DNA from: Okeanomitos corallinicola TIOX110
Lineage (GTDB): Bacteria > Cyanobacteriota > Cyanobacteriia > Cyanobacteriales > Nostocaceae
Assembly: GCF_038050375.1 (NCBI RefSeq)
Contig: NZ_CP150886.1
Span: 4,009,318-4,073,317, forward strand
Reading direction: 5' to 3'
DNA: 64,000 nt
How positions within the stretch are numbered: the stretch's first letter is position 1; each line of letters opens with the position of its first letter. A program made the translations under genes and the position numbers. Positions 45,609-55,053 of this stretch are shown piece after piece. Under the pieces are notes generated by a model. It was not told the origin of the DNA. It did no database searches and worked only from the letters and a program-made list of their open reading frames with translations.

Positions 45609-46265
45609 TTAAGGGTGTATTTGACTTAAAATAAACCGTAAGCGGTCATAGTCATCTTTTAGTAACACACTCAGATGTCTTCCAGCCCTAATTAACCATT
45701 CTCTGTCAGCTTTACGTAGCTGATAAACTTCACGAATAGCAGAAGCGGCTAAAGATTCTACAGGCGCACCACTAATGAGGAGCAAAGTCCTTAAAAAATC
45801 CAGCTTATCAGTAAACTTGATAATTGCTTCTGGTGGACAGCGATAGACAGCTTGGTGGATTTGGGGTGGTCTTGGTGGTAAATACTGATATATGCCTTGG
45901 TTATTATTAAAACTTTGTTCAGGTTGTTCAAAACCAACAATTGCTGCTCTAAATTCAGTTCTGAGCATAGCGAATATTTGGGGTTGTTCTTCCCGTAAAG
46001 ATTGTAATGATAAACCCAAAGCTCTCGCCCTATGTACAGAATCTATAGGCATTGTCGTGGCATAATATACCACAGCATAGATTTGATTTCCAGATTCTTC
46101 ATCCGTAGCACAAACCCAGCTACCAAAAGGTGGCATAGCGGGAAAACTTAAATCTTCCGGTTCTAGACACTGTGCTAAAAATTCCGTAGTTGCAGTTTCT
46201 ATCACCTCCCCAATATGGTGAGGATGGCGATCGCCAGTGGCAAACTGTGGTAAAGGTAAACGCAT
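45609..46265 (-). CDS. HAS-barrel domain protein
   Basis: A 218-residue conserved cyanobacterial protein. MRLPLPQFATGDRHPHHIGE, the EFLAQCLEPEDL segment and PPFGSWVCATDEESGNQIYA fit the small beta-barrel (HAS-barrel) found at the N-terminus of HerA-type ATPases, but no ATPase domain follows. The last 70 residues are helical (FLRTLLLISGAPVESLAASA). ATG 46265 is chosen; an upstream in-frame TTG at 46325 would add 20 residues. It follows ndhS on the same strand. Function unknown. Confidence 0.75.
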   Translation of the reverse strand: MRLPLPQFATGDRHPHHIGEVIETATTEFLAQCLEPEDLSFPAMPPFGSWVCATDEESGNQIYAVVYYATTMPIDSVHRARALGLSLQSLREEQPQIFAMLRTEFRAAIVGFEQPEQSFNNNQGIYQYLPPRPPQIHQAVYRCPPEAIIKFTDKLDFLRTLLLISGAPVESLAASAIREVYQLRKADREWLIRAGRHLSVLLKDDYDRLRFILSQIHP

Positions 46266-46360
46266 ATTTATCAAGTTTAAGTTGTAGGGGTCTAGCAATG
46301 CTAAACCCGTACTATCAGTTGTCAATTTTTTGTATTCACCACTGACTAATGACTAATGAA

Positions 46361-46555
46361 CTATTTTCCTTTTTTTGTAGCTGTGGTGTCTACAAGTTCT
46401 AACTCTGGCAAGCGGAAAGTAATAATTTTATCCCAGTTACCACCTTCAAAAATTACTGCGACTTTACCATCACTCACCCGTTGTACAAGTCCTTCGTAGC
46501 GATAATATGTATCTGCGGGATTTTTGACGCGAACGGTAGCTCCAGGCAGAATCAT
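46361..46555 (-). CDS. ndhS: NAD(P)H-quinone oxidoreductase subunit S
   Basis: A 64-residue SH3-like protein, [20 protein letters not shown] followed by [20 protein letters not shown] and [14 protein letters not shown]. This is the cyanobacterial/chloroplast NDH-1 subunit NdhS (CRR31 in plants), the ferredoxin-docking subunit of the photosynthetic complex I in cyclic electron flow. Length and motif are complete. It lies 35 bases or more upstream of the HAS-barrel gene and downstream of nothing obvious, with STRR-like repeats between them. Confidence 0.93.
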   Translation of the reverse strand: MILPGATVRVKNPADTYYRYEGLVQRVSDGKVAVIFEGGNWDKIITFRLPELELVDTTATKKGK

Positions 46556-46690
46556 GTGTTTACCCTCAAATTATTCTCTGTTATTAGCTTAATATTATTT
46601 GAGCTTTGATTGTCATTGACAACAGACTTAGGGAGATGGGCAGGAAAAGATTTTGCCCAATGTCCAGTACCCAATGCCCTCTTCCCTAGT

Positions 46691-48004
46691 TTAATAATAC
46701 GTTTGACGTTGCCGGAAATTAGCCACAGACTCGACTATACCCAAAGCGATAAAATTAGTCAGCATAGCAGAGCGTCCATAACTCATCCAAGGTAAAGGAA
46801 TTCCCGCCACAGGAGCTAAACCAACCGTCATTCCCACATTCACAATTAGTTGAAAAATGATCATAGATAAAACACCAATAGCCAGCAAAGAGCCGAAATT
46901 ATCTTTAGCTGTTTGAGCTATGCGTAATATCCGAAAACAAATTAAACAGAAAACAAATAGCACCACCAAACAACCGACAAAACCCAACTCTTCACCCACT
47001 GCGGAAAAAATAAAATCTGTGTGTTGCTCAGGGACGAAATTTAGCTGAGTCATAGGGCCTTTGAACAAACCCCATCCCCAGAGTTCTCCTGCACCGATAG
47101 CAATACGAGACTGAATTAAGTGATAACCAGCACCAAGAGGATCATGTTCAGGGTTCATAAAAACACTAAGTCTATCTTTTTGATATTCCCGTAAAACATG
47201 ATTCCAGGCAAAAACTCCTAATTCACCACCCAATATATTGATACCAAAAGAGCCGATCGCACCAAGATTAAATTTGCGCCATGGTAGAGTTTGCCAACCT
47301 ACAATACCCATAGCACCAGCCCAAAACAAACCCAAAGGACTAAAAGTTAGTTCTTTTAATAACACTATTGGTTCAGACAAAGGCCAGGAGATACTAAACA
47401 AAATAGCAGATACTATCGGGGAAACCATCAATATTAACCAGCCAGGATTAGCATTTGCCCAATACAGCATTCCCAAAAATATGGCAGCAAATACCAGTGA
47501 AGTAGCTAAGTCTGGTTGTAAAAATACCAATCCCCAAGGGACAGCTGTAATTGCTAAGGCGCGGAAAATATTTTCTAATTTAGAAGCAGTACACCTATGT
47601 AACAAAGCAGCTAGGGTGATAATCATCCCAATTTTGGCAAATTCAGAAGGTTGGACATTGAAACCAGCAATGCCGATCCATCGTTGCGCTCCATTAGCAC
47701 TTTTACCAGCAAACATAACCACTATGAGGCTGAAATTAGTTATGGCATAGGTGATCCAGTGCCACTGAACCAGATTTTCGTAGCGGATACGAGCTAAAAA
47801 TAAGGCAATAATTGAGCCAATACCAGCTACCAACCAATGCCACCACCAATCATTTGCTGGGTGTCTAAGTTCTGTACTGAGAATCATTAGACCGCCAAAC
47901 AGACTCACAGCAATGGGCAAACATAATAACAACCAATCTACTTGGTGCCACGGCTTCAGCCAATATTGCCAGCGGATTTTTGGGAGCGAACGTTTTAACA
48001 ACAT
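46691..48004 (-). CDS. rodA: Rod-shape determining protein RodA (SEDS family)
   Basis: A 437-residue polytopic SEDS glycosyltransferase that polymerises lipid II for lateral wall growth with a partner class-B PBP. Seen motifs: NGAQRWIGIAGFNVQPSEFAKIG (split as NGAQRWIGIAG and NVQPSEFAKIG), FVPEQHTDFIFSAVGEELGF (about residues 322-341, with the catalytic Asp region), and GIPLPWMSYGRSAMLTNF near the C-terminus. An N-terminal extension of about 20 residues precedes the first span. About ten membrane segments are expected. It stands on the minus strand between ndhS and the Mrp gene; no mreC or mreB lies nearby. Confidence 0.93.
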   Translation of the reverse strand: MLLKRSLPKIRWQYWLKPWHQVDWLLLCLPIAVSLFGGLMILSTELRHPANDWWWHWLVAGIGSIIALFLARIRYENLVQWHWITYAITNFSLIVVMFAGKSANGAQRWIGIAGFNVQPSEFAKIGMIITLAALLHRCTASKLENIFRALAITAVPWGLVFLQPDLATSLVFAAIFLGMLYWANANPGWLILMVSPIVSAILFSISWPLSEPIVLLKELTFSPLGLFWAGAMGIVGWQTLPWRKFNLGAIGSFGINILGGELGVFAWNHVLREYQKDRLSVFMNPEHDPLGAGYHLIQSRIAIGAGELWGWGLFKGPMTQLNFVPEQHTDFIFSAVGEELGFVGCLVVLFVFCLICFRILRIAQTAKDNFGSLLAIGVLSMIIFQLIVNVGMTVGLAPVAGIPLPWMSYGRSAMLTNFIALGIVESVANFRQRQTYY

Positions 48005-48091
48005 TGTGCAAAAAACAACTTGAACTTGTAAATGAGGATTGGTAATTGGTAATTGGGATATTATTCATGACCCATTACCCATTACCTACCC

Positions 48092-49162
48092 TTATGTCAA
48101 AGCAGCAACTGATACCTTAGCGGCGATAGATTGAGCGATCGCCTTTAAAGCCTTCGCTGAAGCTGAATCTGGATCAGCAACCACAATGGGTATACCAGTA
48201 TCACCACCAATTCTGGTAGAAATTTCCAGAGGTACACAACCCAAGAGAGGAACTTCTAATTCTGCGGCTGTTTTTGAACCGCCACCAGAACCAAAAATGT
48301 CATATTTTTTATCTGGCTGATCTGGGGGGATAAAATAACTCATATTTTCAATAATCCCCAATACTGTTACATTCATCTGCTGGAACATCCGCAAACCCTT
48401 ACGAGAATCCAGTAATGCTACATTTTGGGGTGTAGTAACAATTACTGCTCCCGCCATTGGTACAGCTTGGGTTAAGGTTAACTGAGCATCTCCAGTCCCT
48501 GGGGGCATATCTACAATCAAATAGTCGAGTTCCCCCCATTGCACCTGATACAGAAATTGACGAATTACGCCATTGAGCATTGGACCGCGCCAAATTACAG
48601 GCTGATCACGGTCAATCAAAAAGCCCATAGATACTAACTTAACCCCATGATTGAAAGCAGGTTCGAGAATGTCCCCTGTTTCTGTGGAGCGAACAGAAAT
48701 TTCTGCATCAGCTAAACCTAGCATAGTTGGGTCATTGGGCCCATAAATATCCGCATCTAACAAGCCCACCTTTGCCCCTGTCTGTGCTAGTGCAACTGCA
48801 ATATTTACTGCCACTGTACTTTTACCAACGCCACCTTTACCACTAGACACAGCAATAATGTTTTTAACCCCATCAATTCCTGTCCGGTCGGGTAAACTTT
48901 TTTGCTGAGGCGTTTCTGCCGTCACCTCTACGCTAATATCTGTTACACCGGGGAGTTTCTGAATAGCTTTTTTACAATCTTCAACAATAAATTCCCTTAA
49001 AGGACAGGCGGGAGTGGTTAACACCAAAGTAAAGCTAACTTTGCCATCATCAATTTTGATGTTGCGAATCATGTTCAGTTCTACCAGACTTTTACGAAGT
49101 TCCGGATCTTCTACTGGTCGCAAAACTTCTAGAACTGACTGAGAATTGAGGACATCATACAT
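48092..49162 (-). CDS. Mrp/ApbC-type Fe-S cluster carrier ATPase
   Basis: A 356-residue protein with an N-terminal DUF59/MIP18 domain (about residues 6-80: VLRPVEDPELRKSLVELNM) and a P-loop ATPase domain. The deviant Walker A reads VSSGKGGVGKSTVAVN (about 104-119), followed by VGLLDADIYGPNDPTMLG and VDMPPGTGDAQLTLTQ. These are the marks of Mrp/Ind1/HCF101 proteins, which bind and deliver [4Fe-4S] clusters; HCF101 is needed for photosystem I in plants. It is followed by rodA on the same strand after 87 bases with short direct repeats. Confidence 0.95.
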   Translation of the reverse strand: MYDVLNSQSVLEVLRPVEDPELRKSLVELNMIRNIKIDDGKVSFTLVLTTPACPLREFIVEDCKKAIQKLPGVTDISVEVTAETPQQKSLPDRTGIDGVKNIIAVSSGKGGVGKSTVAVNIAVALAQTGAKVGLLDADIYGPNDPTMLGLADAEISVRSTETGDILEPAFNHGVKLVSMGFLIDRDQPVIWRGPMLNGVIRQFLYQVQWGELDYLIVDMPPGTGDAQLTLTQAVPMAGAVIVTTPQNVALLDSRKGLRMFQQMNVTVLGIIENMSYFIPPDQPDKKYDIFGSGGGSKTAAELEVPLLGCVPLEISTRIGGDTGIPIVVADPDSASAKALKAIAQSIAAKVSVAALT

Positions 49163-49236
49163 GGTTTATACCGTTGCCGCCTTAATCAAGCTTAATAAAT
49201 TTTCATTTTCACCTACTTGCATCTTAACTTTGTTAT

Positions 49237-49286
49237 GTCATTAGTCATTAGTCATTTGTCATTGGTTATCTGTCATTGGTTATTAG
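49237..49286. repeat. STRR-like (GTCATTA) repeat tract
   Basis: Three tandem or near-tandem copies of the heptamer GTCATTA/GTCATTT, followed by further GTCATTGGTTAT units, lie upstream of the Mrp gene. It is typical of heterocystous cyanobacterial intergenic DNA. Confidence 0.6.
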
Positions 49287-49350
49287 GCATGGGGCATTGG
49301 TAAAAATCTTTTGCTTCCCTATCTCTCCATATCTTCCTGTTCCCTGTTTC

Positions 49351-49875
49351 CTAAAAATCAAAACAACTATCATCCAAAGATTTTTTGTTTCCTGAAACCG
49401 CTTGTAAAGCTGCTTGTTCTACCGCTTCCACCAAGGAACGTGCTACTTGATCTGCATAAGGGCGCAAAAATGACCAAACTAGGGGTGATAACCAACCTCG
49501 TAAGTTGACAGAATAGGATAAGTAACTACCACAAACAGTTGACTCCACTTGATATGTGATACGTTCCTCAATTCCAGGAATTGCTAATACACGAATACTT
49601 AGCATTTGTTTGGGATTTACCCGTTCTACAAAAATATGAATGGGAATTGGCCAAAAGCGAGTTACGGCTTGGAAAATTAATCCAGGTTTAGGTACTAAGC
49701 CTAATGGAACATTTGTACTTTTAAATAGTGGATTCCAGGAAACATCAGTTAAATCAACAACTTTGAGCCATAATTCATCTACAGAAGCAAAACTAATCTC
49801 TCGATAAGTCCGCACCAACGAAGCGCAAAGCCGACGACGTTTACGATAGATGAGTTTGGATAACCAACTTTGCAT
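49351..49875 (-). CDS. SRPBCC/DUF1997-like lipid-binding fold protein
   Basis: A 174-residue protein resembling the SRPBCC (START-like/DUF1997) superfamily, MQSWLSKLIYRKRRRLCASL then SFASVDELWLKVVDLTDVSW and RVLAIPGIEERITYQVESTV. The N-terminal basic stretch is followed by a beta-rich core, and the C-terminus by a helical region (SLVEAVEQAALQAVSG). ATG 49875 is preferred because GGGAGGA lies about ten bases upstream; a longer open frame begins at 50034 but passes through a palindromic repeat. A hydrophobic ligand is possible. Function unknown. Confidence 0.75.
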   Translation of the reverse strand: MQSWLSKLIYRKRRRLCASLVRTYREISFASVDELWLKVVDLTDVSWNPLFKSTNVPLGLVPKPGLIFQAVTRFWPIPIHIFVERVNPKQMLSIRVLAIPGIEERITYQVESTVCGSYLSYSVNLRGWLSPLVWSFLRPYADQVARSLVEAVEQAALQAVSGNKKSLDDSCFDF

Positions 49876-49915
49876 AGTCTTTAGTCCTCCCGGCGACAAT
49901 CTGTTTAAGCATTCA

Positions 49916-49945
49916 GCCGTCAGCAAACAGCTAATGCCTGACGGC
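49916..49945. repeat. Palindromic repeat upstream of SRPBCC gene
   Basis: GCCGTCAG and CTGACGGC form a perfect 8-bp stem around a 14-base loop, with GCAAACAG repeated directly before and after it. It lies in the leader of the minus-strand gene and could affect its mRNA, or be a dispersed palindrome. Confidence 0.55.
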
Positions 49946-50196
49946 AAGCTACGCAAACAGCATTGAATAAATAAATTATCAGCATCATGACTGATAAAGT
50001 AAGTTCCTGGTTCAGAGCAGATAGAAGATAGCAAAATATAACTATATCTTTACTTTTCTTAATATAGTTATGTTTAGAAATCACTCACTTAGTCTAGTGT
50101 CTAGGGTATGTTGTTAACAACAGACTTATCTCCACAAAAATTGCAAAGAATCTTAATGAATATGTAAGTCTAGACGCATTTAGTGGAAAATAGCTT

Positions 50197-50303
50197 TACA
50201 GCAGATTCCGCTCTAATGAGGTACAAAGTTGAATCATGAAACTCTTGTGGTGCGGGCATCTTGCCCGCTATATATGTACCTCATAACACCGGGAAGTGCT
50301 GTA
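50197..50303 (+). mobile_element. MITE-like element, full copy
   Basis: A 107-bp copy nearly identical to the one at 36602: left TACAGCAGATTCCG, perfect palindrome GCGGGCATCTTGCCCGC, right end CGGGAAGTGCTGTA. It lies outside the polysaccharide island, upstream of hemF. Confidence 0.85.
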
Positions 50304-50446
50304 GTCAAGATACTTGTTGATTTTGGCAACTCAGAAAAAGCTGTTTTGGCAAATTGAGCCAGATTTTTTGGTTTTAAGTGTCAATAAATTTTTAAAATGA
50401 GAATTTGTAGCTTTGACAGAAATTGTAAATTTAGCTTCGGGAATCT

Positions 50447-51493
50447 ATGTTGACTAACTCGCAAACCCCCACTCTGACAACAGAATCATCGAAATTTCTT
50501 CCAGCCCCTGACGCTCAGGCTAGAGTTAGTCAGTTCATGAAAACATTGCAAGACAAAATCACCCAAGGTTTAGAAGCCTTGGATGGTGGTGGCAAATTTA
50601 TGGAAGACAGCTGGGAACGTCCAGAAGGTGGTGGTGGGCGATCGCGTGTGCTGCGTGACGGCGCAATTTTTGAACAAGCAGGTGTGAATTTTTCAGAAGT
50701 TTGGGGTTCTCATCTTCCCCCTTCCATTTTAGCCCAGCGTCCAGAAGCAACAGGACATGGTTTCTATGCGACAGGGACTTCTTTAGTGTTACACCCTCGA
50801 AATCCTTATGTACCCACAGTCCATTTAAACTACCGTTATTTTGAAGCAGGCCCAGTGTGGTGGTTTGGTGGTGGTGCGGACTTAACACCCTATTACCCCT
50901 TTGCAGAAGATGCTACCCATTTCCACCAAACCCTGAAACAAGCTTGCGATCAACATCATCCAGAATATTATCCCGTCTTTAAACGCTGGTGTGATGAATA
51001 TTTCCACCTCAAACATCGTGGAGAAACACGAGGTATTGGCGGTCTATTTTTAGATTATCAAGATGGACAAGGTACTATTTATCGTGGCCCAGATCCCAAG
51101 GGAGAAGCAGCCAATTACAGTAACCAAGTAGGAGCATTACCTCCCCGCACTTGGGAACAAATATTTGCTTTGGTGCAAGACTGTGGTGGAGCTTTCTTGC
51201 CGGCTTATGTGCCAATTGTAGAAAGACGAAATGGAATGGAATATGGCGATCGCCAACGGAATTTCCAGTTGTACCGTCGGGGTAGATATGTAGAATTTAA
51301 CTTGGTTTATGACCGAGGTACAATTTTTGGCTTACAAACCAACGGACGCACAGAATCAATCCTCATGTCTTTACCTCCTCTAGTGCGTTGGGAATATGGC
51401 TACCAACCAGAACCCAATTCTCCTGAAGCAGAACTATACAATACATTTCTGAAACCACAAGATTGGATTAACTGGAAAACTAATCAACAGTAA
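50447..51493 (+). CDS. hemF: Oxygen-dependent coproporphyrinogen III oxidase
   Basis: A 348-residue enzyme that oxidatively decarboxylates coproporphyrinogen III to protoporphyrinogen IX for haem and chlorophyll. Typical blocks are intact: [15 protein letters not shown]-like ([18 protein letters not shown]), [48 protein letters not shown] and the [18 protein letters not shown] region. The length fits. The start at 50447 gives [15 protein letters not shown] as a short extension before the core. A MITE lies upstream and a weak hairpin downstream. Confidence 0.97.
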   Translation: MLTNSQTPTLTTESSKFLPAPDAQARVSQFMKTLQDKITQGLEALDGGGKFMEDSWERPEGGGGRSRVLRDGAIFEQAGVNFSEVWGSHLPPSILAQRPEATGHGFYATGTSLVLHPRNPYVPTVHLNYRYFEAGPVWWFGGGADLTPYYPFAEDATHFHQTLKQACDQHHPEYYPVFKRWCDEYFHLKHRGETRGIGGLFLDYQDGQGTIYRGPDPKGEAANYSNQVGALPPRTWEQIFALVQDCGGAFLPAYVPIVERRNGMEYGDRQRNFQLYRRGRYVEFNLVYDRGTIFGLQTNGRTESILMSLPPLVRWEYGYQPEPNSPEAELYNTFLKPQDWINWKTNQQ

Positions 51494-51875
51494 TTCAGTG
51501 ATTGACTTAGGTTCAACTACATAATTTTATCTAGATGCAGTAGATAAAGTTTACATAGGTCAATGAAAAATGAAGGATTGGGGCTGGTTTGAAGAAATAA
51601 AATATCAAGCAAGATGTTTCTGCGTGTTGGGAATTTATCACTAAAACAGCCTCTTGATATCTCATCTATCAAAGCTATAATTTCCCCAAACCCAGGCTCA
51701 GTAAACAAATTAATCATCTACTGAATCTAGATCCTCAGCATGGTTTTTTGTGAGTTAAACTACTAAATATAGTCATTAAGTACAGTAGCTAATCCTGGTT
51801 AGACATGGCTTATTTGACTGATTGAAGCAATTCAGAGAAATAAGTAGTTCTGCACAAAACATCACGGAGATCAGA
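51494..51875. other. Intergenic region hemF-STAS
   Basis: About 380 AT-rich bases. The hairpin at 51526-51548 lies just after hemF; the rest is leader of the STAS gene. No gene was recognised. Confidence 0.5.
51526..51548 (+). terminator. Weak hairpin downstream of hemF
   Basis: TTTATCTA and TAGATAAA form a perfect 8-bp but AT-rich stem with a 7-base loop, 33 bases after the hemF stop. No long T-run follows, so a terminator role is only tentative. Confidence 0.4.
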
Positions 51876-52361
51876 GTGAATATAGACCAAAAAACCTATG
51901 CAAATCCAGAGGGAAACATAGTAATTGTCTTAAAGCCAAAAGAGCGTCTAGACATCACAACAGCTTGGCAATTTCGCTTGAAATTACAAGAATGTATTTC
52001 TAAACTGAGTCGTCATGTAGTTGTCAACCTAGCACAGGTAGATTTTATTGATAGTTCCGGCCTGACTTCATTAGTAGCGGGAATGCGTGATGCTGATAAA
52101 GTTAAAGGCAGTTTCCGCATTTGTAATGTTCATCCAGATGCGAAACTGGTATTTGAGGTGACAATGATGGATACGGTATTTGAGATATTTGAAACAGAAC
52201 AAGAAGCTATAGATGCTGTATTTCCCAACTTACTCCACCAAGAAAATAACAGTTCTGAACAAAACAGTAAGAATACTTCAGAGCATAACCCATCCGCCGA
52301 ATCGAAATCCCAGCCTAATCGCTTTCTGCGCTCATTAGCAGATGAGTCTACTTCCGCATAA
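51876..52361 (+). CDS. STAS-domain protein (anti-sigma factor antagonist type)
   Basis: A 161-residue protein: a STAS domain (about residues 10-110) with the signature VDFIDSSGLTSLVAGMRDAD, whose serine is the usual phosphorylation site, followed by an unusual Asn/Ser/Glu-rich tail of about 40 residues. GTG 51876 is preferred because CGGAGA lies about eight bases upstream; an in-frame TTG at 51822 is possible. It is the second STAS gene in the window and longer than that at 1873. The partner is unknown. Confidence 0.85.
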   Translation: MNIDQKTYANPEGNIVIVLKPKERLDITTAWQFRLKLQECISKLSRHVVVNLAQVDFIDSSGLTSLVAGMRDADKVKGSFRICNVHPDAKLVFEVTMMDTVFEIFETEQEAIDAVFPNLLHQENNSSEQNSKNTSEHNPSAESKSQPNRFLRSLADESTSA

Positions 52362-52699
52362 AAGCTCACAGTTAGCAGATGAGGCTATGGTGTGATAAAA
52401 ATGTGAAGACTGCTCTAAACAGAAGATCGGCAGCGCACAGATTGACAATTTTATCCTGTTGACTAGATAGTTCTGACACTTCTAGAATGCTCGGCAAAGG
52501 TGTTCCCAAAAGGCAACAAGAAAAAACCACCAATTGATTGTTAGGATCAGTTAGCTTTGTGATCTTGTCAGCTTACTGATAACTATAATTACAATAATTA
52601 CAGGATAATTGTGTAGCAAAATAGTCATCTGTTGATATAACTTGGCAAACTAGCCTTTAAACGAGAAAATAAAAATACGTCTCCCTTAATAATTTCTTT
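52362..52699. other. Intergenic region upstream of psb29
   Basis: About 340 bases with no gene or strong structure recognised. Confidence 0.45.
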
Positions 52700-53434
52700 G
52701 TGAATAACGTCCGTACAGTTTCTGATACAAAACGAAGTTTCTATAGTCTTCACACCCGTCCCATCAACACTATTTACCGTCGGGTAGTGGAAGAACTGAT
52801 GGTAGAAATGCACCTACTGTCTGTAAACGCTGATTTTAGCTACAATTCCATCTATGCCTTAGGAGTAGTCACTACCTTTGACCGCTTCATGGAAGGCTAT
52901 CAACCAGAACAGGATCTAACATCAATTTTCAATGCCTTATGTCAGTCCATAGAGCAAGATCCTCAACGCTATCGGCAAGATGCGGCTAGGTTACAAGCTT
53001 TGGCGCAAAGTTTGCCAGTTCAGGAACTAATTGCTTGGATGAGTCAGACCACTCCCTTAGATCAAGATGCTGATTTGCAAGCACAACTGCAAGCGATCGC
53101 TCAAAGTTCAGCCCCAAATGCAAATGCTGAAAGTTCTCACTTCAAATATAGTCGTCTGTTTGCCATTGGTTTATTTTCCCTATTGGAACTAGCAGACTCT
53201 GAACTTGTAAAAGATGATCAGCAACGTAGTGAGGCACTAAAAGCAATCACTGATGGATTAAACTTATCCGCAGATAAACTCAGTAAAGATTTAGAGTTAT
53301 ATCGCTCTAATCTAGATAAAATGGCACAAGCCTTGATAGTGATGGAAGATATGCTTTTAGCTGAACGCAAAAAACGCGATCAACGTCAGCAACAATCTAA
53401 AACCCCAGCCACACCCCCAAGTAACAATGAATAA
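52700..53434 (+). CDS. thf1: Photosystem II biogenesis protein Psb29/Thf1
   Basis: A 244-residue helical protein of the Psb29 (Thylakoid formation 1) family. NNVRTVSDTKRSFYSLHTRP and VVEELMVEMHLLSVNADFSY are diagnostic, with the FDRFMEGYQPEQD motif following. The C-terminal region (about residues 190-235) is a charged coiled coil, ending in a Pro/Ser tail. In cyanobacteria Psb29 associates with FtsH proteases in photosystem II repair. Translation starts at GTG 52700. Confidence 0.96.
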   Translation: MNNVRTVSDTKRSFYSLHTRPINTIYRRVVEELMVEMHLLSVNADFSYNSIYALGVVTTFDRFMEGYQPEQDLTSIFNALCQSIEQDPQRYRQDAARLQALAQSLPVQELIAWMSQTTPLDQDADLQAQLQAIAQSSAPNANAESSHFKYSRLFAIGLFSLLELADSELVKDDQQRSEALKAITDGLNLSADKLSKDLELYRSNLDKMAQALIVMEDMLLAERKKRDQRQQQSKTPATPPSNNE

Positions 53435-53463
53435 GGAATTTGGTAATTTGTGATATGTAATTC

Positions 53464-53507
53464 GTAATTCGTAATTCAAACTTATTAGTCAAAAAATTAC
53501 GAATTAC
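53464..53507. terminator. Long inverted repeat between convergent genes
   Basis: GTAATTCGTAATT and AATTACGAATTAC form a perfect 13-bp stem between the convergent psb29 and holin-like genes. The arms themselves consist of GTAATTC heptamer repeats, so this may be an STRR palindrome serving as terminator. Confidence 0.5.
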
Positions 53508-53533
53508 GAGTTATCAATTACAATTTAGTTTCG

Positions 53534-53896
53534 CTAAACATTGAGTAATTTGTAGATGATGTTGTTGATAATAGTAAGTGCAAAAGCCCCTAAAACAGCA
53601 CTCCAGATACCATAACGTAAGCGGAAACCCTCTACTAACCAAGCAGCAATACTAAAGCAAGCAACAGCAATCATGAATGTAAAGATACCAGATAACAAGT
53701 CAAAGGTGACGAGATTAGGTATTGTAAATACAACACTTAAAACTGGCCTAACTAATGCTGTAATAATGCCTAAAACGGCTGCGGAAAAAAAAGCTTTCCC
53801 TGGAGTATCAATTTCAACGCCTAACGGTAACTTACTAATAATCCACAGACTAATAGACGTGACTATCCAAACAATCAACAGTGTCACAATATTCAT
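53534..53896 (-). CDS. Phage-holin-family (4-TMS) membrane protein
   Basis: A 120-residue protein with four hydrophobic segments, MNIVTLLIVWIVTSISLWII at the start, and a conserved GIITALVRPVLSVVFTIPN loop. This is the widespread 'phage holin family 4' class, which in cyanobacteria are ordinary chromosomal membrane proteins. There is no phage context. Function unknown. It is convergent with psb29. Confidence 0.82.
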   Translation of the reverse strand: MNIVTLLIVWIVTSISLWIISKLPLGVEIDTPGKAFFSAAVLGIITALVRPVLSVVFTIPNLVTFDLLSGIFTFMIAVACFSIAAWLVEGFRLRYGIWSAVLGAFALTIINNIIYKLLNV

Positions 53897-54234
53897 GCCG
53901 CAACCCTTGAAACGTAAATGGTGATAGGCGATAAATTACTTGGTTTATTTGATAGGAAAATTTTTGTAGCTGAACCAATTATTTATAAATTACCAGAAAT
54001 TTTGTATCTAATAGGAATTTATTTTAGATATCTTTAGGTTTATTACTCTTTTCTTGATATTAAAAAACTTCATAATCTGAATAATACTAAAAATTTCCAA
54101 TCTAAACTGCAATAGCATAATTTTTGTGTTACCCTAGTGTAGTTGTTTAAATTCCGCACATCCAGGAATTCGGGTGTTTCCTAAGTGAGAAATGCACCTG
54201 GGTGGAGGTTTAACCCGAATAGGAGTTATAAGAT
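53897..54234. other. Intergenic region / rpsB leader
   Basis: About 340 bases; the last 70 are a structured leader of rpsB (see 54168-54220). The 5' part is AT-rich and probably holds the divergent promoters. Confidence 0.55.
54168..54220 (+). promoter_or_regulatory. Structured leader of rpsB mRNA
   Basis: ATTCGGGT (54168-54175) pairs perfectly with ACCCGAAT (54213-54220), just before the AGGAG ribosome site. Inside, GGTGTTTC can pair with GAAATGCACC, and an alternative AGGAA/TTCCT stem competes. Ribosomal protein S2 genes are often autoregulated by such leaders; this one is not a family I can name. Confidence 0.55.
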
Positions 54235-55029
54235 ATGCCAGTAGTTTCGTTGGCTCAAATGATGGAGTCAGGAGTTCACTTTGGGCATCAGACCCGACGT
54301 TGGAACCCCAAAATGTCACCTTACATCTACACATCTCGTAATGGTGTACACATTATTGACTTGGTGCAAACTGCCCAATTAATGGATGGAGCATATAACT
54401 ATATGCGAACCCAATCAGAGCAAGGGAAGAAATTTTTGTTTGTAGGTACAAAGCGCCAAGCAGCAGGAATTATTGCCCAAGAAGCCGCTCGTTGTGGTTC
54501 TCACTACATTAACCAGCGCTGGCTGGGGGGAATGCTCACCAACTGGGCAACCATCAAAACCAGAGCAGATCGTCTTAAAGATTTAGAACGTCGGGAAGAA
54601 AGCGGCGCCCTAGATTTATTGCCTAAGAAAGAAGCATCAATGCTGCGTCGGGAAATGACGAAGCTACAAAAATACTTGGGCGGTATTAAAAATATGCGTA
54701 AAGTACCAGACGTAGTGGTGATAGTTGACCAAAAACGTGAGTACAACGCAGTTCAAGAATGCCAGAAACTGGGTATTCCTATTGTTTCCATGTTGGATAC
54801 AAACTGTGACCCAGATGTAGTAGATATTCCCATCCCAGCCAATGACGACGCAATCAGATCAATTAAGCTGATTGTTGGTAAATTAGCAGATGCTATTTAT
54901 GAAGGTCGTCATGGTCAGCTAGAAGCAGAAGAAGATTACGAAGATTACGAAGGTGCTGAGGGAGATTACGACTACGAAGAGGGCGAGTATACAGACTCGA
55001 CGAACGACGACGACAAAGATGAAGAATAA
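54235..55029 (+). CDS. rpsB: 30S ribosomal protein S2
   Basis: A 264-residue S2 protein needed for the assembly and mRNA path of the small subunit. [20 protein letters not shown] and [18 protein letters not shown] are canonical, and [20 protein letters not shown] and [20 protein letters not shown] follow. The last about 40 residues are a highly acidic Glu/Asp/Tyr/Gly tail, longer than in E. coli S2 and usual in cyanobacteria. tsf follows 135 bases later, as in most bacteria. Confidence 0.98.
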   Translation: MPVVSLAQMMESGVHFGHQTRRWNPKMSPYIYTSRNGVHIIDLVQTAQLMDGAYNYMRTQSEQGKKFLFVGTKRQAAGIIAQEAARCGSHYINQRWLGGMLTNWATIKTRADRLKDLERREESGALDLLPKKEASMLRREMTKLQKYLGGIKNMRKVPDVVVIVDQKREYNAVQECQKLGIPIVSMLDTNCDPDVVDIPIPANDDAIRSIKLIVGKLADAIYEGRHGQLEAEEDYEDYEGAEGDYDYEEGEYTDSTNDDDKDEE

Positions 55030-55053
55030 TAATAAATAATGGAGGATGCTTGA

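Larger units (their letters stand above)
49876..50446. other. Divergent intergenic region with palindromes and a MITE
   Basis: About 570 bases between the SRPBCC gene and hemF. It contains the inverted repeat at 49916-49945, then AT-rich sequence, then the MITE copy at 50197-50303 about 145 bases upstream of hemF. The hemF promoter is probably between the MITE and the ATG. Confidence 0.55.

Noticed and set aside
47238-47750. Plus-strand open frame antisense to rodA
   Set aside because: rodA is strongly supported; the antisense frame shows no motif.
49876-50034. N-terminal extension of the SRPBCC protein
   Set aside because: It runs through a palindromic repeat and lacks a ribosome site, while ATG 49875 has GGGAGGA.
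53673-53924. Plus-strand open frame antisense to the holin-like gene
   Set aside because: Shadow frame; the minus-strand protein has the right hydrophobic pattern.
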